A stretch of 64,000 bases of DNA, taken from NCBI RefSeq assembly GCF_021462225.1, contig NC_061802.1:8017859-8081858 (forward strand). Direction: 5' to 3'. How positions within the stretch are numbered: position 1 is the stretch's first letter; each line of letters starts with the position of its first letter. The position numbers and the translations under genes are program-made. The notes below the pieces were generated by a model that ran no database searches, was not told the origin of the DNA, and worked only from the letters and a program-made list of their open reading frames with translations. Of this stretch, positions 1 to 64,000 are shown piece after piece. This stretch comes from Girardinichthys multiradiatus (lineage: Eukaryota; Chordata; Actinopteri; Cyprinodontiformes; Goodeidae).

Positions 1-62596
<62,596 letters not shown>

Positions 62597-62785
62597 GGCA
62601 GTGGCCGCTGATGTGCTTTCACAAAATTCCCAGGCAGGCACTCCGCTCTTCACTCAAAAAACCACGGCCACAGGGACAACAGGAGAATGGGATCATTACC
62701 GTAAAGACTGCAGTACTACGCAACAGAACACACCCAAGAATGAGCTTTCGCACTTTTCTATTTGCTTGTGGTTTCATTTGAACTA
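62597..62785 (-). promoter_or_regulatory. dock7: dock7 5' UTR and upstream region
   Basis: Only 189 bases separate the dock7 ATG from a Tc1 element. The stretch has no TATA box; several CpG dinucleotides extend into exon 1 and intron 1 (62380-62600). The transcription start must lie here or within the transposon. Confidence 0.4.
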
Positions 62786-64000
62786 CTGGTCCTTCTCAAA
62801 ATATTAGCATATTGTGATAAAGTTCATTATTTTCCATAATGTCATGATGAAAATTTAACATTCATATATTTTAGATTCATTGCACACTAACTGAAATATT
62901 TCAGGTCTTTTATTGTCTTAATACGGATGATTTTGGCATACAGCTCATGAAAACCCAGAATTCCTATCTCACAAAATTAGCATATTTCATCCGACCAATA
63001 AAAGAAAAGTGTTTTTAATACAAAAAACGTAAACCTTCAAATAATCATGTACAGTTATACACTCAATACTTGGTCGGGAATCCTTTGGCAGAAATGACTG
63101 CTTCAATGCGGCGTGGCATGGAGGCAATCAGCCTGTGGCACTGCTGAGGTCTTATGGAGGCCCAGGATGCTTCGATAGCGGCCTTTAGCTCATCCAGAGT
63201 GTTGGGTCTTGAGTCTCTAAACTTTCTCTTCACAATATCCCACAGATTCTCTATGGGGTTCAGGTCAGGAGAGTTGGCAGGCCAATTGAGCACAGTGATA
63301 CCATGGTCAGTAAACCATTTACCAGTGGTTTTGGCACTGTGAGCAGGTGCCAGGTCGTGCTGAAAAATGAAATCTTCATCTCCATAAAGCTTTTCAGCAG
63401 ATGGAAGCATGAGGTGCTCCAAAATCTCCTGATAGCTAGCTGCATTGACCCTGCCCTTGATAAAACACAGTGGACGCACACCAGCAGCTGACACGGCACC
63501 CCAGACCATCACTGACTGTGGGTACTTGACACTGGACTTCTGGCATTTTGGCATTTCCTTCTCCCCAGTCTTCCTCCAGACTGTGGCACCTTGATTTCCG
63601 AATGACATGCAGAATTTGCTTTCATCCGAAAAAAGTACTTTGGACCACTGCGCAACAGTCCAATGCTGCTTCTCTGTAGCCCAGGTCAGGCGCTTCTGCC
63701 GCTGTTTCTGGTTCAAAAGTGGCTTGACCTGGGGAATGCGGCACCTGTAGCCCATTTCCTACACACGCCTGTGCACGGTGGCTCTGGATGTTTCTACTCC
63801 AGACTCAGTCCACTGCTTCCGCAGGTCCCCCAAGGTCTGGAATCGGCCCTTCTCCACAATCTTCCTCAGGGTCCGGTCACCTCTTCCCGTTGTGCAGCGT
63901 TTTCTGCCACACTTTTTCCTTCCCACAGACTTCCCACTGAGGTGCCTTGATACAGCACTCTGGGAACAGCCTATTCGTTCAGAAATTTCTTTCTGTTTCT
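62786..64000 (-). mobile_element. Tc1-like transposon cut by the right window edge
   Basis: The element starts after TA at 62784-62785 with CTGGTCCTTCTCAAAATATT, followed by a long terminal repeat and the transposase on the minus strand. The other end lies outside. It is the youngest-looking Tc1 copy in the window. Confidence 0.9.
63063..64000 (-). pseudogene. Tc1-like transposase, one nonsense codon, N terminus outside the window
   Basis: The frame is open from the window edge (EISERIGCSQSAVSRHLS, the helix-turn-helix part) to TAG at 63759-63761, then continues for 230 codons to the stop at 63063-63065. DD34E residues are intact: D in LFSDESK, D in FQHDLAPAH, E in NPIENLW. A single stop separates it from a complete reading frame. 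Confidence 0.9.

Overview
The window is nuclear DNA of a ray-finned fish (teleost). It shows vertebrate GT-AG introns, fish-type repeats (Tc1-like elements, L2 and RTE-like LINEs, a tRNA-derived SINE, a Kolobok-like element), and the linked pair dock7 and angptl3. I cannot name the species. There are no bacterial features, CRISPR arrays or free-standing tRNA/rRNA genes.

Nearly the whole window is one gene on the minus strand: dock7, a DOCK-C family guanine nucleotide exchange factor. I traced 42 coding exons from the start codon (62594-62596) down to 399-530. Together they give 1825 codons with the frame kept across every GT-AG junction. The gene runs off the left edge inside the DHR-2 domain, so the catalytic lobes and stop codon are outside. 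Exon 23 (26713-26802) is a 30-codon cassette that matches a segment known to be optional in mammalian DOCK7.

Nested in dock7 intron 14 (38373-49291) on the opposite strand is a complete seven-exon angptl3 gene (44670-47329, 467 codons). It encodes a secreted lipase inhibitor with a signal peptide, coiled coil and fibrinogen-like domain, and has a TATA box 158 bp upstream of the ATG. The nesting of angptl3 in a DOCK7 intron is the vertebrate arrangement and supports the orthology.

The introns are full of mobile DNA. From left to right: a possible hAT-type MITE (4.2-4.7 kb); a SINE next to a full-length RTE-like LINE with 12-bp target duplications (7.2-10.9 kb); a Tc1/mariner relic (12.7-14.0 kb); a block with three matching AT hairpins (15.0-15.3 kb); a 982-bp Kolobok-like element with TTAA duplications and a decayed THAP exon (19.6-20.6 kb); a Tc1 relic (22.5-23.7 kb); a 258-bp segment copied 3.1 kb away between two copies of its new flank (25.1 and 28.1-28.5 kb); a Tc1 element inserted in another Tc1 element (31.2-34.4 kb), ending 9 bp from a dock7 splice donor; L2 LINE pieces (41.5-43.6 and 55.8-56.4 kb); a deleted Tc1 copy (51.3-52.1 kb); another Tc1 relic (60.5-61.2 kb); and a Tc1 element cut by the right edge, starting about 190 bp upstream of the dock7 ATG.

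The most notable observation is at the 5' end of the RTE-like LINE. The first 150 bases can form three stems (7, 7 and 5 bp) in the nested order of an HDV-like self-cleaving ribozyme, with the first stem starting at the insertion boundary. The junction strands fit less well, so this is a candidate, not a demonstrated ribozyme.
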